Source: Diadema setosum (taxonomy: Eukaryota; Echinodermata; Echinoidea; Diadematoida; Diadematidae). Taken from it: 64,000 bases of DNA. The notes under the pieces are model-generated. The model was not told where the DNA came from. It worked only from the letters and a program-made list of their open reading frames with translations, and made no database searches. Positions 34,011-47,314 of the stretch are shown one piece after another. The stretch lies in NCBI GenBank assembly GCA_033980235.1, contig CM067059.1:26831922-26895921 (forward strand). Direction: 5' to 3'. The translations under genes were made by a program, and so were the position numbers. The stretch's first letter is position 1. Each line of letters begins with the position of its first letter.

Positions 34011-34500
34011 GTACCAGGGCCATGACGTAATGCATAGTGTAGAATTGATGAGACAACAACAAAGCTAGAAACACCGATGGTGAAAAAATAGCCAGGAGCA
34101 TCCACAGCAAAACTGTTGTGGTGTTTGTTCTCAAGAAACGATCATTATTTTGAAAGCCGTCGTCATATGAGTCAACATAATTTTGTGGGTTGAAAGCAGA
34201 AAAGCAAGCTTGTGCAAATAATCTTGAGGAAAGTATTAGTTCCCATGCCACCCGGTAGAGATATATATGTCAAGTGCTCTTTAGATAGCGTAAATTTTAA
34301 ATCAATATTTTCAATGTGATTGTCATGGATAAATATTTTTCTTTAAATGCCCGCCATGGTCTCAGTGAGGACCCTGCCATAATCAATCACTAATACACTG
34401 CACTATCAGGTAACTCATTTTGAAGAACTTGCCCCCCCTCCCCCCCCCCCCCCCCGCCCCATAAGCACTGTGGGGAAAAGGTCGCTGTCCAAAGATAGGT
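34011..34500. other. AT-rich DNA with C/G homopolymers
   Basis: The minus frame 34003-34251 contains a hydrophobic run (TVLLWMLLAIFSPSVFLALL), but no family is recognised. A C-rich homopolymer lies at 34433-34459. Confidence 0.35.
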
Positions 34501-34525
34501 TACCACATTGATAATAATAGTTGAT

Positions 34526-34575
34526 GGTTTCGAACCCAGGTGCTCCTGATAGAGAATCCAAAGGCTTACCTGCCG
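34526..34575 (-). mobile_element. Possible tRNA-derived SINE head, degenerate
   Basis: The minus strand reads CCTGGGTTCGAAACC, a good Pol III B box. The 44 bases ending there align with 7905-7943. A TAAGCCTTTGG word 30 bp upstream weakly resembles an A box. Confidence 0.3.
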
Positions 34576-34604
34576 CAAAGAACTCGCTGTGTCGAACCGT
34601 GGAC

Positions 34605-34705
34605 TTTCTGTTTACACAGCGTGTTTACAGTGTTGACAATGTGAACACACTGTGGGATACTGTGTTCCAATTATTAACACTGTGTTTCACACTGTGCAGC
34701 AGGGT
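34605..34705. repeat. Cluster of ACACTGTG-like words
   Basis: ACAGTGTTGACA, AACACACTGTG, ACTGTGTTCC, AACACTGTGTTT and CACACTGTG occur within 100 bp in both orientations. It is either a degenerate minisatellite or a clustered binding site. Confidence 0.5.
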
Positions 34706-36800
34706 TATCAACTATTTCTTTCTTATTTTTGACGTTGGAACGTGTAGAAGCCAGCCTTTTAAAAAAAAGTCAAAAAACCGATGAGATCAAATCCCCGTCT
34801 GTGGTTTGAAACCAACCGATGGTTTAGATGTTCTCACCAAGGCCTATTCATTCACTGGTCAGCCTTTCTGGTCAAGTAACTAGAAGGACATCGGACATTC
34901 AGCTCATCTCACTCGGATGTGAATATAGCGGAACGCGTTAGCGTGACCTCCCCGCGAGCAGGGTTACTCACTAAATACACGGCCAATACGTCCTATACCA
35001 GCCCTTTCTAGCTTACGTTCAAGTCGCACCTCCGTCTTTTTTTTTATGTGTCAATGAGTATCGTTCAATCGAGTTTCATGTAGTATGTATCAACACAGCG
35101 GAGATAATTTTATAACTTTCCATTCCTTTTGTTAGTTGTTGAATCTCATTTCCCTTACTATGGATGTAGAGGAGCAGCTGCCTATCTTTTTTTTTTTCAA
35201 TCCATTTATAGAAATAGAAATATGCATCCACCTGATTAACTACCTTGTCATAATTATCTAATTGTTTGAAAGTCCACCCCCCAGTTCTTACCCGTAGACT
35301 TACCCCTATCATCTATCTCCTTACCTCTCGCCCCCTTCGCCACTTCTCCCACCCCTCTGTCTCTTCTCTCGCCCCCCCCCCCCACCCCACCCCCGCTTCT
35401 CCTCCCTCTCTCCCTCTCTCTCTCTCTATACATCGCCCCCTACCTTTCTCACCCCCTGCTTTATCTCGCTGTCCCTGTTCAAGCTAGATTCTCTGGCCTG
35501 TATCATGATTTTGTGTGGTCCGTCATTATTTCAATCAGTCAACTCCACTGGGATTGTCTTGCAGTGTCAGTCAGAATGAAATGTTCGAGAATGCATTTTT
35601 TTTTTTCTAACAGGACGCCACCACTTGTTGCCAGTCAAGCTAGTTTGGATGATTGTGACTTGGTCACTCTTGACTTTGCTTGAATTGGTGCGTTGCTAAT
35701 TTTGTCGTTCAACAACCATTGGCGATTTATGAGACACAGTGTCAGGTGTCTGAACAGTGCTAGATTTTGTCACAAGGTGTTTCTTGTTCTGTGTGTTTAG
35801 ATTCTATTCTTCTTTGTCTGTAGGGCTTTCATAAAGTTAGCATAAAATGACAAAACAAAATGAGAGAAGAAACTCTCAAGCATATCCTAGTTCTCGAAAA
35901 TACTTAGAGCTGAACCAGAGATGCATTCAAAATGTGCTGAATAAAAGCTATGGATGATATGATAGCATTCTAGCTGAGAAGTTCTCGATTTATTGTATTA
36001 TGTGCTTTGTGAAAGCAATAAGTTCCTAGCCTAGCTATGTGCGTGTTATCTAACAGGTAGATCTCGTCTTTGAGTATTGCAGTTAATGACTTATTCCTTA
36101 CTTCTCTTCTCCTTTAACATTATACTCACCTCTTGATGGAATATAATGTTTGCCTTTATCTTAATCTTTAGTTATTAAGTTGTGTACTTCTTCTTATCTT
36201 TATTTGAGGTTATTTTTCAAATTCAAACAAAATTTTAAGAAATACGAGTCGCTTTTAAGAGTATTTTCCCTGAAGTGGAGTTATTGTGTGAAAAAAAGAG
36301 AATAAGACGGGAGGAGCGAAAACAACAAATCAAGGATAACAACAATGACGGTGATTATGCCCCCTCCCCCTCCCCCCCCCCAAAAAAAAAAAACGACATC
36401 AACGATTAAGTAGAAACCTGCTTAGCATAAACACGATAACAATGGCAACATTGATGCTTTCGATTATTTACGATATGATTTATCACTCTTCCAGTTAAAC
36501 ATAAAGGGAGAATTGTAACAACACATATCACCAAAAGCCATTATCCGAGTCAACCAAATCGCTTATCGATAACCGTTTCCCTAAACCTGTGTGATTATGT
36601 ACGTATACTGTACACGTATATTATCCATCTCTTTTTAGCACTCATGTTTGTAACTTGAAGACTTTTGTAAAATGGAGAAATAAATAAACTAAAAATGAAA
36701 ATGAAACCGAATTATGACGGTAACAAAAAATAATTAATGTTGTAACAATTTCTGAATGAGTAGGAGACAGCTTTTGTTAATTTCAGTCATTAAAAAAATT
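34706..36800. other. Mostly AT-rich DNA with pyrimidine tracts
   Basis: CT/C-rich tract at 35328-35465; CCCCTCC...C then A run at 36361-36394. GAAATAAATAAACTAAAAAT near 36678 could be another LINE tail but lacks a repeat array. No gene seen. Confidence 0.4.
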
Positions 36801-37640
36801 GAGACGCTGCAATTGCTGAGGAGAAAAAAAAAAGAGCTCGAGTACGGCATATCAGCTAGACGAACAGTCACTCTAATGAACAGACTTTCCCGCCAATTTG
36901 ACCGTCTGCCGCTACGTGGCTTTACAGACAGGCCAAGCATAAGAAAAAGAAGCGGACGCAGCACCTGAGATGCGGTGAGGTGGACACCAGCCGGAGCATT
37001 TCGAGCTGCGTGACAGGTCGGACAGCACCGTCATTTCACACCCATATCCGTCAAATCCCCGTAACTGATATGACAGAAATGTCTGGACACGATCCAGCCC
37101 TTGACTCCTCGCTGGACACAGAGTCAGAGATTAAAAAAAAAGAGCTGGAGTGAGTGAGATAGAGTCCATTATTATCTCTTAAAACCATGCCCTATTAGTG
37201 GTGGACCTTCTTCGTAAACAGTTGCAATTTCACGCCTGTCTTATTTAGAAACTTGATGCTGACTGATGTTTGGAGGACGAGGTTTGTCACGGCAGCAGCC
37301 ATCACTTTTTCTGATGGACCGATGATATGTCAGCTCCTCCACAACAAGGTGCTTTCTTTCTCCTCCGTCGCAGCCGGGGATCAGAGCGGGATTTAGTCGG
37401 GGCTCAAGTGTCGCGAAATTTCGTGGAGATCGTCTCGGCCGACACCGCATGTCGATGACCAGGTCAGATAAGGATTGCGAGATTGGTATTGTCCAGGAAC
37501 TGGGAGGGGCGAAGATCCTGCGGATCGGAAGTAGGTGTCAGACTCTTGGTGGCGTAATTACGATAACGAGACGAGAAAACACGCTTGTTGTGTAACTGCC
37601 AGTCAATCCGAAGGTCGCCAAAATCACTCATGTCTATGAT
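36801..37640. other. GC-richer block with an E2F-type site
   Basis: CpG-rich unique sequence. TTTCCCGCCAA lies at 36886-36896. Overlapping opposite frames (36734-36964 minus, 36756-36968 plus, 37241-37450 minus) show no domain. Confidence 0.35.
36886..36896. promoter_or_regulatory. E2F-type site TTTCCCGCCAA
   Basis: Canonical TTTCCCGCC core in a GC-richer block. Confidence 0.4.
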
Positions 37641-37948
37641 GTCCACCTATGTATATTCAAATAATATTTAATGTATAATATTGCAGGGGAAGGGTTGGGT
37701 GATTTGACCACCGTAACCACTATTGAAGATCCAACACCATTAACAACGCAAATTCGAACACCCTCAATATCAACTGGAATTTCCCCCAAACATAACATTG
37801 TTTAAGAGAAAATGTGGCTACAGCGAAACACAATAATAAAAGCAGAACACACAAGTGAATTACAGTATGAGAAAAAAAATGAACAATATCATTAAAAGTT
37901 ACTAATTTTAAAGTTTTAGAATGAATCGATGTGCCGCCATAGCTAGAT
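37641..37948. other. AT-rich DNA
   Basis: Nothing recognised. Confidence 0.45.
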
Positions 37949-38065
37949 TAAAGGAAACCAAAACCCAAAGAGCAAGGTGGATTGAGTGAAAGCAGCAACA
38001 TTACTAGAACACACCAGTGAAAGTTTGAGGAAAATCGGAAAATCAATCGATCGATTTTTCAAAGT
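37949..38065 (-). mobile_element. MITE family B, partial copy
   Basis: TTAAAGGAAACCAAAACCCA, GTGGATTGAGTGAAAGCAGC and GTGAAAGTTTGAGGAAAATC match the reverse complement of 19240-19346. Similarity fades after about 38065, so the other half is missing or diverged. Confidence 0.7.
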
Positions 38066-39431
38066 GTCACGAGTAGTGTAATTTCATTTATCACTACACA
38101 TAGGATAATTCTATGATGTTTCATCCACATATCCCTTAACTTTTTCCACGATTAGCAACAGAAAGTGAGCATCAATTAATCTTACGTAGACATAATCTCA
38201 TCCCTGTATGCACACGCATACACGAACAGACCATCCAACACAACACAAACACACACTTACGCACCAAAGTAATGATATTATGCATTTCACTATGATTTCA
38301 CTCTCATGCTTTCTTACCCACGTGCTATCTTTTACATTGCTATATCATTCTATTACGCTTGTTTCAACAGTCTTGACAGCGTTTCATCTGCTTTAATAAT
38401 CCTCACAATTCCTTCCACTTTTAAGTGAAAATCTATTTTTTTTTTTTTTTTTTTTTGGGGGGGGGCTCTATAACCATCCATGGAGTAAAAGTACCCAGAG
38501 CCACAAAGTATTCGATGGATAAAAAAATAGTGTGAATGTAATGTACACTCGTGTTCCAGCTTTACCATTCACCAGTAACCCATCAATAAAAGCTGAGGTG
38601 AACAATGTGTTCCATTCAACTTAGAAAGAGCTGCATACTTTCAACACATAAACACCTTCCCAAGATGACTGGTCTGGACACATTGTACAAATACGAGCGC
38701 CATCTTTCGACAACACGCGCTACAAGTATCGAGTTTGTGAAAATCCGTACCTCGTCGGTACTCGTCACAGCGTGGCCGAGTATGTACACTGTAGTTCCAT
38801 TGTCTGAGCCTTACAAAGGTGAAGCTAATTTAATTGTTTGGGTTCTTTTTTGTCTTAACACTTTAACAGCCCAACCCAGAATGTCTGTTTCTTGGTAGTT
38901 ACTTTGGACATTTCTTCAGTGGTGTATTTAGATAACTATCATGGCGTTTTCTCGCATCGCAGTCCAGTCTGTGTGTACACATGCGATGATATCTTGGCCA
39001 AAGCCACGGCACGCTTGCCTATCAAAACTCGGTGGAAGCGCGGGAGGCTCAGCAAACAAGAGGCTATCTCCCCTGCCCTCCCCCCTACCAATGCAAATCG
39101 ACACAAATCCGAATCGGAACAACAAACAGCGACTGTGTACAGACAGAAGGTCTGTCAATCATGTCCAGCGCCATACCTCCACCTACTACCCTTATTTCAT
39201 GTTCACTTCTTTTGAAAAACACATTCGACGGTTAACATCAATACCCAGTCTGCCACAAATTGGCAAAGGTGACATTGTATTGATCGTCAGATGTTTAAAA
39301 GCGGTGCATTTAACAGAGATAATGCTAGTTTGCCTTTTGGTAACAGGAAACAAATTGCGACGAAACATTCTCTCTTTACGGTCAGTACTTAAACGACAAA
39401 ACTTAAAACAGTGACACCATGAGCATCAGGA
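38066..39431. other. Mixed DNA with T/G homopolymer
   Basis: T21G9 at 38436-38465. GC rises slightly at 38680-39130. Frames at 38605-38898 and 38941-39414 (157 codons) have no recognised domain and the latter looks random in composition. Confidence 0.35.
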
Positions 39432-39592
39432 GGGACCCCATTTCATAAAACGTCGATATGATAGCAACTCTTGCTGGAACGACAATTTATTGTCATGGTA
39501 ACGACAAGAATCCAGCTTCCTGATTAGCTGTAGCTATGGGAAGTTGCCATTCCAGCAAGAGTTGCTAGCATATTTCAATGAAATGGGGCCCA
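39432..39592. mobile_element. Palindromic MITE, GGACCCC/GGGGCCC ends
   Basis: GGACCCCATTTCATAAAA at the left and TTTCAATGAAATGGGGCCC at the right are complementary, as are GCAACTCTTGCTGGAA and TTCCAGCAAGAGTTGC inside. It is about 160 bp with no coding capacity. Confidence 0.75.
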
Positions 39593-41640
39593 GGTTACAA
39601 GGCCATTTTATTTCCCATTGTGTCGTCATGAGTGTGTATTTCTTCTCATGCATTAAAAAAAAATGATAAAATACGGAAACGTGAGACTGTTGCTCAACAA
39701 ATAACTGTACAAAATGTTTCATTTTAGGACACGTTTGGCTGAAATCAAAGAAACTATCAAATCACTTTAATCGTGTGAAAGACATCCGATCAATCAGTTG
39801 GCTCTTTGCTCGCTTGTTCCAATTACCCCTCCTGATCACGTACTGGTACTTCCGTATCAGTGTAAAGTTGGTTTGAAAAGGAAGAGCATAACATGATTAA
39901 CATAAGAGTGAAAATTTGGTCAAAGTCGAATGTTATCAAATCTTAAAAATTTATTCATTTTTATAAAATCGTTCTTGAACAGTTGATATGAATATAAATG
40001 AATGAGCTAATGATGTCGTCGCCTCACAATAATTTTCCATTGATGGTGTACAAAATAATTTTTCCTGTCATAAAAATTTACGACATAATGTTATTCCTGG
40101 TTGGATTATAACGACCAGTCAGATATATCAGAATTTGAGACTGGGACAATAAATTGCGTTTGAAAAAAAAAAAAAAAAAAAGGAAATGTCACCAGATGTT
40201 TTGTGAAAGTTGCAAGTTGTGAGGGAATAACATCATCAATTCAATAGTTGCAAAATATTCATAATTGTTTTGTTGACTGTGTTAGAACTATTCAGTGAAA
40301 ATTAGCGAACTTCACAATTTCATAACTTCGTTACTTTTCATTTCATTTTGATCGAAGTTTTATTGTTGTACTTTGGTCCGGAATTCTTCTTTAAGTACAA
40401 ATCTTGTATTAACGTTCTGCCCAAACTGCATTTAGAATCAACGATGTGGCCTCTGTCCTTGAGGCTGAGGTGTGAGTATTAATTCCAATCATTGACATGC
40501 ATCGAGACCATGATATATCAGTCTTAAGAAGAAGAAGGAAGAAGAGAACCCTTGATATGATGGCTATACTGTAATTGGTAAGTGTGGACACAAATTGTCT
40601 GACTCACGTAAGCTTCATCAGAAGGTGAGAAGCTGACGGAACGCGTCTTAAGCATTTCGCGCCATTTCACGCGTGCGGCTGCGACCGCATCATACACCAT
40701 GCAGCCTGAGCTCAAAGTATGATGACGCTGGGCAGTTTTCTTTGTGTTTTCTTATTCATATTACCATGAGATAGCTGTGTGAAGAGTGCATGCTGTACTG
40801 AGCCATATAGTGCTGGTTTTAATACGCCGTAGCACGAAAAAGAAAACGCGGACGGCATTGCGTAATAATAAATCCCGGAATGATGTATTCTACCTAATGA
40901 TATACACGTGTTGTTGTTTTGTACCATGATTAGTCCAGGGACGTGAGAGGGAAAACTACCATCTACTAGTACCTGATTAGTCATTGTGACTATAATGTCA
41001 GCATTATTATTGCATAACATCTGATGATCTCCTTTATCTCCAGTATGTATAGTGAAGCCTAGATACGCCATGCACTGTTAAATTTATTTTAGTCTCTCTC
41101 TGTATATTTGGTTCCATGTAGCTTCCTAATTTCAAAAGCGTATGTAGTCTCTTTCCTTAGTTCATTCACTCGACTTTTATTCATGAAAATCAGTGTTCTG
41201 TTTCTTGGGGAAAGTAATGACAATCTGAAGAAAGCAGTGACAAAGAATTGTATCCTTATCTCGAAACAGTTCATGATAAATTTGATATATACTTCAACTA
41301 TTCGTTGCCTTTCTATTTTCAAGAAATGATTTTCCAACAAGAGCTCTGTGTTTCCTCTCATCTGTAAAGTTAACAAGCTCCCAAAGGACTTCCGATTTGT
41401 TTCATTTTTTCCCTTTAATTTCAGAATGCCTTGCTCGCTCAGTTTACGATGTAGCCTACTGTAATTATGGATAAAAGAGATTATACCTCGCAGTTGGACA
41501 GCTTTTAAGTCAGCTTTGTTGGTGTCAGTCAAGCGCCAGCACACGGCTTTCCGATAAATCTGCAAGTTTTAGCACCTCGCCTCATTTTTACCAATGGACA
41601 AAAATAATTATAAGCTATACATTGTGAGAGACAGAATATG
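39593..41640. other. AT-rich DNA with two unassigned minus-strand frames
   Basis: A19 lies at 40163-40181. Minus frames 40712-41071 (119 codons) and 41089-41565 (158 codons) are the longest, but neither has a recognisable motif or hydrophobic pattern. A host exon cannot be excluded. Confidence 0.35.
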
Positions 41641-41675
41641 TATGTGTGTGTGTGTGTAGGGGGGGGGGGGGGGGG
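41641..41675. repeat. (TG)n followed by a G17 run
   Basis: TG units at 41641-41657, then a long G homopolymer. Confidence 0.93.
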
Positions 41676-42560
41676 ACTCGTCTGATTTTGCTGTTTACAT
41701 CCTGTGAACAATATATTATGCCACTGAAATAATGACTTGCTCTAGGCTGAATAGAAGGTAGAAAAAGAGCGACCCCCTCCACACCCCCCGTCAAAGAAGA
41801 TGAAAAAGAAAGAAAAAAGAAGTGACAAATCAAATACTAGAGGGGAAATTAATTTGCGCCATTCATGCCATGAAACCAATACATCACATATCGGAGGGTG
41901 TATTTCTGCGGTGTTTCGGAAACGGATGGTGTATTGTCAGGATCTTGATGGCTTTTCATGTGGACGATGACTTCTAACTGCCGCTGCAAAGTGGTCGCTA
42001 TTACACGGCGTACAAAGGAAGGGAGGGATCAAAAGTAATGGGGAAGAGGCGGTTGATTGTGGAAGTGGTCTAAGCTCCGTTTAAAATGAAACCCATCACT
42101 GTCTAGGCCAAAAAGTGTTAACAGACGAATAATCACATAATGAGGGTTGGACTAAAGTTTCCTTTATAACGTCTAGGGCCATTCAATGAAAAGCGCCGGA
42201 AAAAAAAATAAAGAAAAACCCTCAGTAACTCCAATACTCAACTCCTGTCCCTCTCTCTTTATCTCGCTTTCCTTTTTTCCCCTCCTCCTTCCATGAAAGC
42301 CTGTCGGGGTGCACCATGCGCCCCTTGCTCGGATGTTTGGGGGGCTAATGGTAGGGGCGGAGCATTCTTCTCGGGCTCTTTTCAATTCAACCGGTCTTTG
42401 TAGAGATTCGATCCCCTTCGTTAGAGAAATGACAGTTTCCTCCTTCAATTCACTGCTATTGTCACCACCGCCTTTCAGTCGATGAAAAATCCATTAGCCA
42501 GTTTTGCTGCGTTTTCACGCCTCCTGATCCCTTGTAAGCGAGAGATTTTGCGCTACCACT
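41676..42560. other. GC-richer block from about 41840
   Basis: Unique sequence with scattered CpG. TTGATTGTGGAAG near 42051 resembles a Runx-type context. No gene identified; the 91-codon minus frame 42173-42448 is featureless. Confidence 0.35.
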
Positions 42561-44302
42561 CACGACAACAGCAATAACTATCTGCCCATTGTTGTTGTTG
42601 TCTTCCAAAAGTTACGGCGATACTCTAAATACCCAAAAGACGCTCAGCAAAACGCGGTTCATTGTGTTCTACATGACTCGAACTGTTAGGCTCTTCGATT
42701 GCATACATAGTCCTGCCACTGTCTGTGCTCTCGCTAAATATTCCTTATTGTTGGGGGAAGATAAAAATACACAATACGGCCTGTACAGTGATATAGAAGA
42801 AGAGCCAGTTGATAGTCGATGATATACGCGTATGCACGATGGTATAAGCTTGTCGATATCGGGCATGAATCGTATAGGGTATCGATTTAATCAAGTGGCA
42901 GGGTTTGACTTACCAGTGATACGATTGTCTGGCTGGTGTTCCAAGCCTATTTGGTCGCATCCTCGCACCACAGCGATCGTGATCTGCAGAATCCGTTGGG
43001 CAAATACGAGTTACACGGGTGCGTGTGATATTTTCCTCTCTCTTTCCTTTTCTTTTTGTCTTTGTCTATTTTTTTTTTCCACCTGCGACTTTCAAGATAG
43101 ACCAAGAGGCTTTCAGATATATCTGTTTTAGGTTTGGGCTGTTTTTCCCCTCTCAAGTGATGGTGTGAAGTGCGACTTAAGAGACTAAATCCACTGCCAT
43201 GAGTACTTTTAGGTAACTTCTCAGCTCATGATTCAGTAGAACTATACCACGATGGTGACAGAGAATTGAAATCATAAATAACTGCAATGAGTTTCAGCCT
43301 ATACACAGGCCTAAATGATAGGGGTAGGAGGAAGGGAAGAAGGATAGGGTAGGCCAAGAATACAGATAAGTACTGATGGGGAATGGAAATGTTCTTCTTT
43401 GTTTATGATATTGAATTTAATTCATTCAAGTTCTTTACTGCTTTTGATAATTTCAATACAAATAATATTTCATTCATCTGCTTAGCAATGAGAATGAAAT
43501 GATTGCAAAATGATCAAAAAATGTTTAGTAGTTGGGCGGTGGAACTAGGGGAGTTGTGATTCTGTACAAAAAAAAAACAGTTTTCTCATTCCGATTATGG
43601 TATTTTTTTACATGAAATGTTTTTTTTTTAATCCTTATTTTAGACTTTTATGTATTCGAGTGGGATGTACATCAGTAAATGAAAATAATATGTCTGCAAA
43701 GAAAATAAAAGGTTTTGGCGTGCACAGCGTGTAGCATTTATGGTTGTATCATAATTATATGAAATATGATAGAATATCATTTAAAAAGTTCAGCGCTTTA
43801 TTGTGGACTCGAGTGTGTTTGCTTCTGAGGTCCTTCCACGATTTCCATCTTACTGTAACAGTCAATACATAAAAAGATATCAAATGATGCCAACACGCAC
43901 AACTTGAGACCAATTATACTGATGGGAACTATCTGACCAATTGTGGCGTTAGCATATCAAGTATATTTGCTGACGGCAAACAAACGTCAATGCGAAGCTT
44001 CTGCGATGCAGCGTAGGATAATGAATAACACAATGAAGATGACGTCAGATGAAAAGCTATCAATATCAGGGTATTTAATTGCTGGCTGTTTAATGCACAC
44101 ATTTACTATACTCGAAAAACCAGCAGGTCAACAATGAAGGGCAGAAATGAAAGTAAGAGGTGACAAATCTGCAAGCTAAGGGTATAAACTTCCTCCCCTC
44201 TAGACAAATGATATGGCACAAACGCTCTCGGGCAAAGGCAAAGCGAAAACGTGCAAACGGACACTCACGTACCCACACATCCACATACTCACATACATCA
44301 AT

Positions 44303-44303
<1 letters not shown>
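42561..44303. other. Mostly AT-rich DNA
   Basis: No gene seen. 42600-43020 is somewhat richer in CpG, including an 87-99 codon stretch without clear content. Confidence 0.4.
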
Positions 44304-44350
<47 letters not shown>

Positions 44351-44400
44351 CATGCACACACGCACACATACTCACACACCTCACGCACACACAACGACCA
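44304..44400. repeat. (AC)n microsatellite with variants
   Basis: Pure CA units at 44305-44342, then ACGC and ATAC variants to about 44400. Confidence 0.93.
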
Positions 44401-45340
44401 ATCACACAAATTCTCACAAAGATCCACATGCGCATGGGCGCCAAAATGCACTATTGTAGATTAATGATTATGCATCAATCATGTCTAGCATCGATTTAAT
44501 TAGGTTATCAAGTTTTTAAAAAACTAACTTTCCATGATAAGAATATCTCGAGGATCATTGAGTAGAACCGAGGGTCATTTTTTTTCCCTTCACCCCTCCG
44601 CCAGAAACGTATTCTCTATGACGCTGGTAATAAATATCTGCATGTCCAAAACATAAATCATAGAGTGAATTTAAGCACTTCCAAGACATTACAAAATCTA
44701 ATCAGTGAAAACCTGCGCATCACATTGAGGGTTAATCAAAGTTTGGTGGTTTTGGCGATTTTTGGTTTCTTTTGTCTTTTTCTTTTCATTAGTGGCCTTC
44801 CCCAACAAGCATATCAATGTAAGTGACTGTTACAGAATGTATGATAATATTCCAAGATGCGACAAAGCGTTCAGAAAGGGACTCGTTTTTACCCCCTTAG
44901 AGTCCTTACGCCACGCGATTATTCATAGTCGTGTTTTCACAGAACTGCATTATTAGTTTATAAACTTTTCTTGTCCGTGAATCTCACCAAAAAATCGATG
45001 TGAAGTGTTTGTGGTCGAGATTTTTTATCCGTCTGTTTTCGCATCCTGACCGCACTTAATATGAGGAGAGAAAGCAGAAATAGTCCAGAGAAGGCTTTTG
45101 ATTATGAGTGAGATCTTGGGTTTCACTTATTCCGTACTCGTGTTGGAAAAAAAAAGTGTTCGGCATGGATTAGATCAGTGAACTAGAAAGAAGTTAAAAA
45201 TCACCAGAAGTGAGTGTTTCGTTCAGTGAGCTTGAGCGGGGAACAAATATAAATACCTTTAAGAAAAAAAGATGCGTGCTTTCTTTGGTCGTATATTCTC
45301 TGATTTTATGCGCGACAATATGCTCTGAAAACAATCAAAA
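44401..45340. other. AT-rich DNA
   Basis: Nothing recognised. Confidence 0.45.
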
Positions 45341-46090
45341 GTCATAATGCGGGGGTCTTAATCAAATAACAGTGGCCACGGGACTACTTGTGACATCCTG
45401 TTCGAGCGGGCCTCCTCGGCTCGCCTGCCTCTTAGGACGGGAATCGAAAATCTTGTCTTACCCCCATGAATATTGCCACTTGAATACTCCGTTACCCATT
45501 TCTGTGCAACTCATTCTCCTCCTTCTGCTTGTGTTTTATTCATAAGCGTGAGCGAGGGAGAGTAAAAGAGAGGGAGAGAGAGAGAGAGAGAAAAAAAAAA
45601 TGACGTTTCTTGTCATTCGCCCACGCGCGCAGCTCCCCAGCTTTTCCCCACCGATTCCTTGTGCGCTGCCCGTCCGTTGTCACTTACACTTGGCCGCACA
45701 ATTTTCTGCAAGCCGCGCGCCTCGCGGAGTTTCGTCCGGCCTGACTCGAGGGGTTGCCGTAATCCCTTTCGGCAAAGGAGAACTCAGCCGACTTCATTGT
45801 GGTCTGCGAATCCCAGCGCCAAATCATATGGAAGTGGAACGAAGCTTTTCTCATCTACCCTAGTTCCCTCAATTATTTCAGCATCGGGTCAGACTCCGAG
45901 TCAGCTTGTGGCCTAATTGTCTGCCAAAAAAGATGCGCTCCTTTCAAAAAATACACCGGCAAAGCAGCCCCCTGTGTGGAGACATGTGAATCAACATTTT
46001 CTCCACCACGCGTACGCCCAAAACGAAACCCCCCTTGGTACGTACACCCCCTGACAAAGAGCTTCCGGTTTCACGCCGAGTAATTAATTC
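45341..46090. other. CpG-rich block, three plus-strand frames open in series
   Basis: CpG-rich sequence follows a (GA)nA10 tract at 45561-45600. Plus frames 45600-45863, 45659-45916 and 45799-46083 overlap, reflecting few stops in GC-rich DNA rather than a gene. GCGCCAAAT near 45819 is a weak E2F-like word. It may be a CpG-island-like promoter. Confidence 0.35.
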
Positions 46091-47314
46091 TCGTCAGTTT
46101 TCCAGATTGCGGTTTTTACAGTACCCTGAGTACACCGATTATATCTAGCCCTAGCTTTGTGGAGGGTGTAAAGGTAGTGAGATAAGTAACACCAAGCTAA
46201 CATCAAACGCGGAGGTTATGATAGTCAGCAGAATTGAACGTTGACAGTGCTAGTAGGCTGTCAGTATACACACCTTTCATATACACCGATATGTGAATTC
46301 CTAAAGTTTTGGCGGACGCATTGTATAGTATTATAATTATACAGAAAAATGTGTATTTTAAGTGAATTGAAGAGATGAATGAATCAATGGAAGAACTAAA
46401 TCATAATATGATTAACATGTAATCACCACATGTGTACATATATGTTGATAGACAGATGTAAACCATGAGACATGTTATGAATGGAGTTTGATGAAAACCG
46501 ATATTGAACCAGGGAGACGCCGTTGTATGCCTAAAAATAATATCCGACGCCTTTTCCCCCTCATCACTATTCCTCGATTTCCCGTCAGACGTAGAAAATG
46601 TTTTTTTCTCGCCAAATATATTTTTTTTATGTCGGTATATGTGCTGATTTTCTTTTTCTTCTCTTTTTTTTTTTTTGGGGGGGGGGGCTCCAGTAAGAAA
46701 ATGATTAATAATATTACATAAGATGAAACAAACTATTGTCGTTTGATCAGGCGAAAGGAGATGATAGTGATTGTATAACAAAGAACCAAACCATTTTTTT
46801 TTCTGTCACATCTACCCTGTTTTGATGAAAACATACGAATGGACAGAACAGTAAATTTGTGAAACAAAAACATGAATGAATATCGAGGATATTATCTGGA
46901 CAGGAGGGAGGGAAGAAAGAAAGAAAATAAAGACAAGAAGAGTTGTCTGCTATTATTTACGGAGACTCCACTCTGTGTGATATTCAATACAGTAATTCCA
47001 TGAAGTAATAGAATAGTCTTGAATATAGATTCATGATATATGATATTATGTCAAATTACTCTTATTTGCAGCGAATGAAAATATAATTACAACTGTGCTT
47101 TACTGCTGCGCGTCCCATTGAGTAATCTAATATGTGTTACGAGGCATTGTTTTAAAAGCGTTTTATGCTAACGCTGTGCCATTTGTTGATAGGCTAATTC
47201 CAGGTAACTGATGATTTGATATATTGGTTGGCCCTCATCATGAATGGGGCTATGGAAGTAGGCATATACTCGAGTGACGCATTTTGTATCTAAACTTGTT
47301 TGAAAAAAATGAAC
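46091..47314. other. AT-rich DNA with T/G homopolymer
   Basis: T13G11 at 46664-46687. No gene seen. Confidence 0.45.

Noticed and set aside
34003..34251. Hydrophobic minus-strand frame as a transmembrane exon
   Set aside because: A single hydrophobic run without family match or clear splice sites.
36660..36710. Another LINE 3' tail (GAAATAAATAAACTAAAAAT)
   Set aside because: AT-rich with no terminal repeat array or coding remnant; too weak to list.
38941..39414. 157-codon plus-strand frame as a gene
   Set aside because: Random-looking composition and two other frames open over the same stretch.
41089..41565. 158-codon minus-strand frame as a gene
   Set aside because: No motif; no flanking splice or promoter context that I can see. 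RNA-seq would decide.
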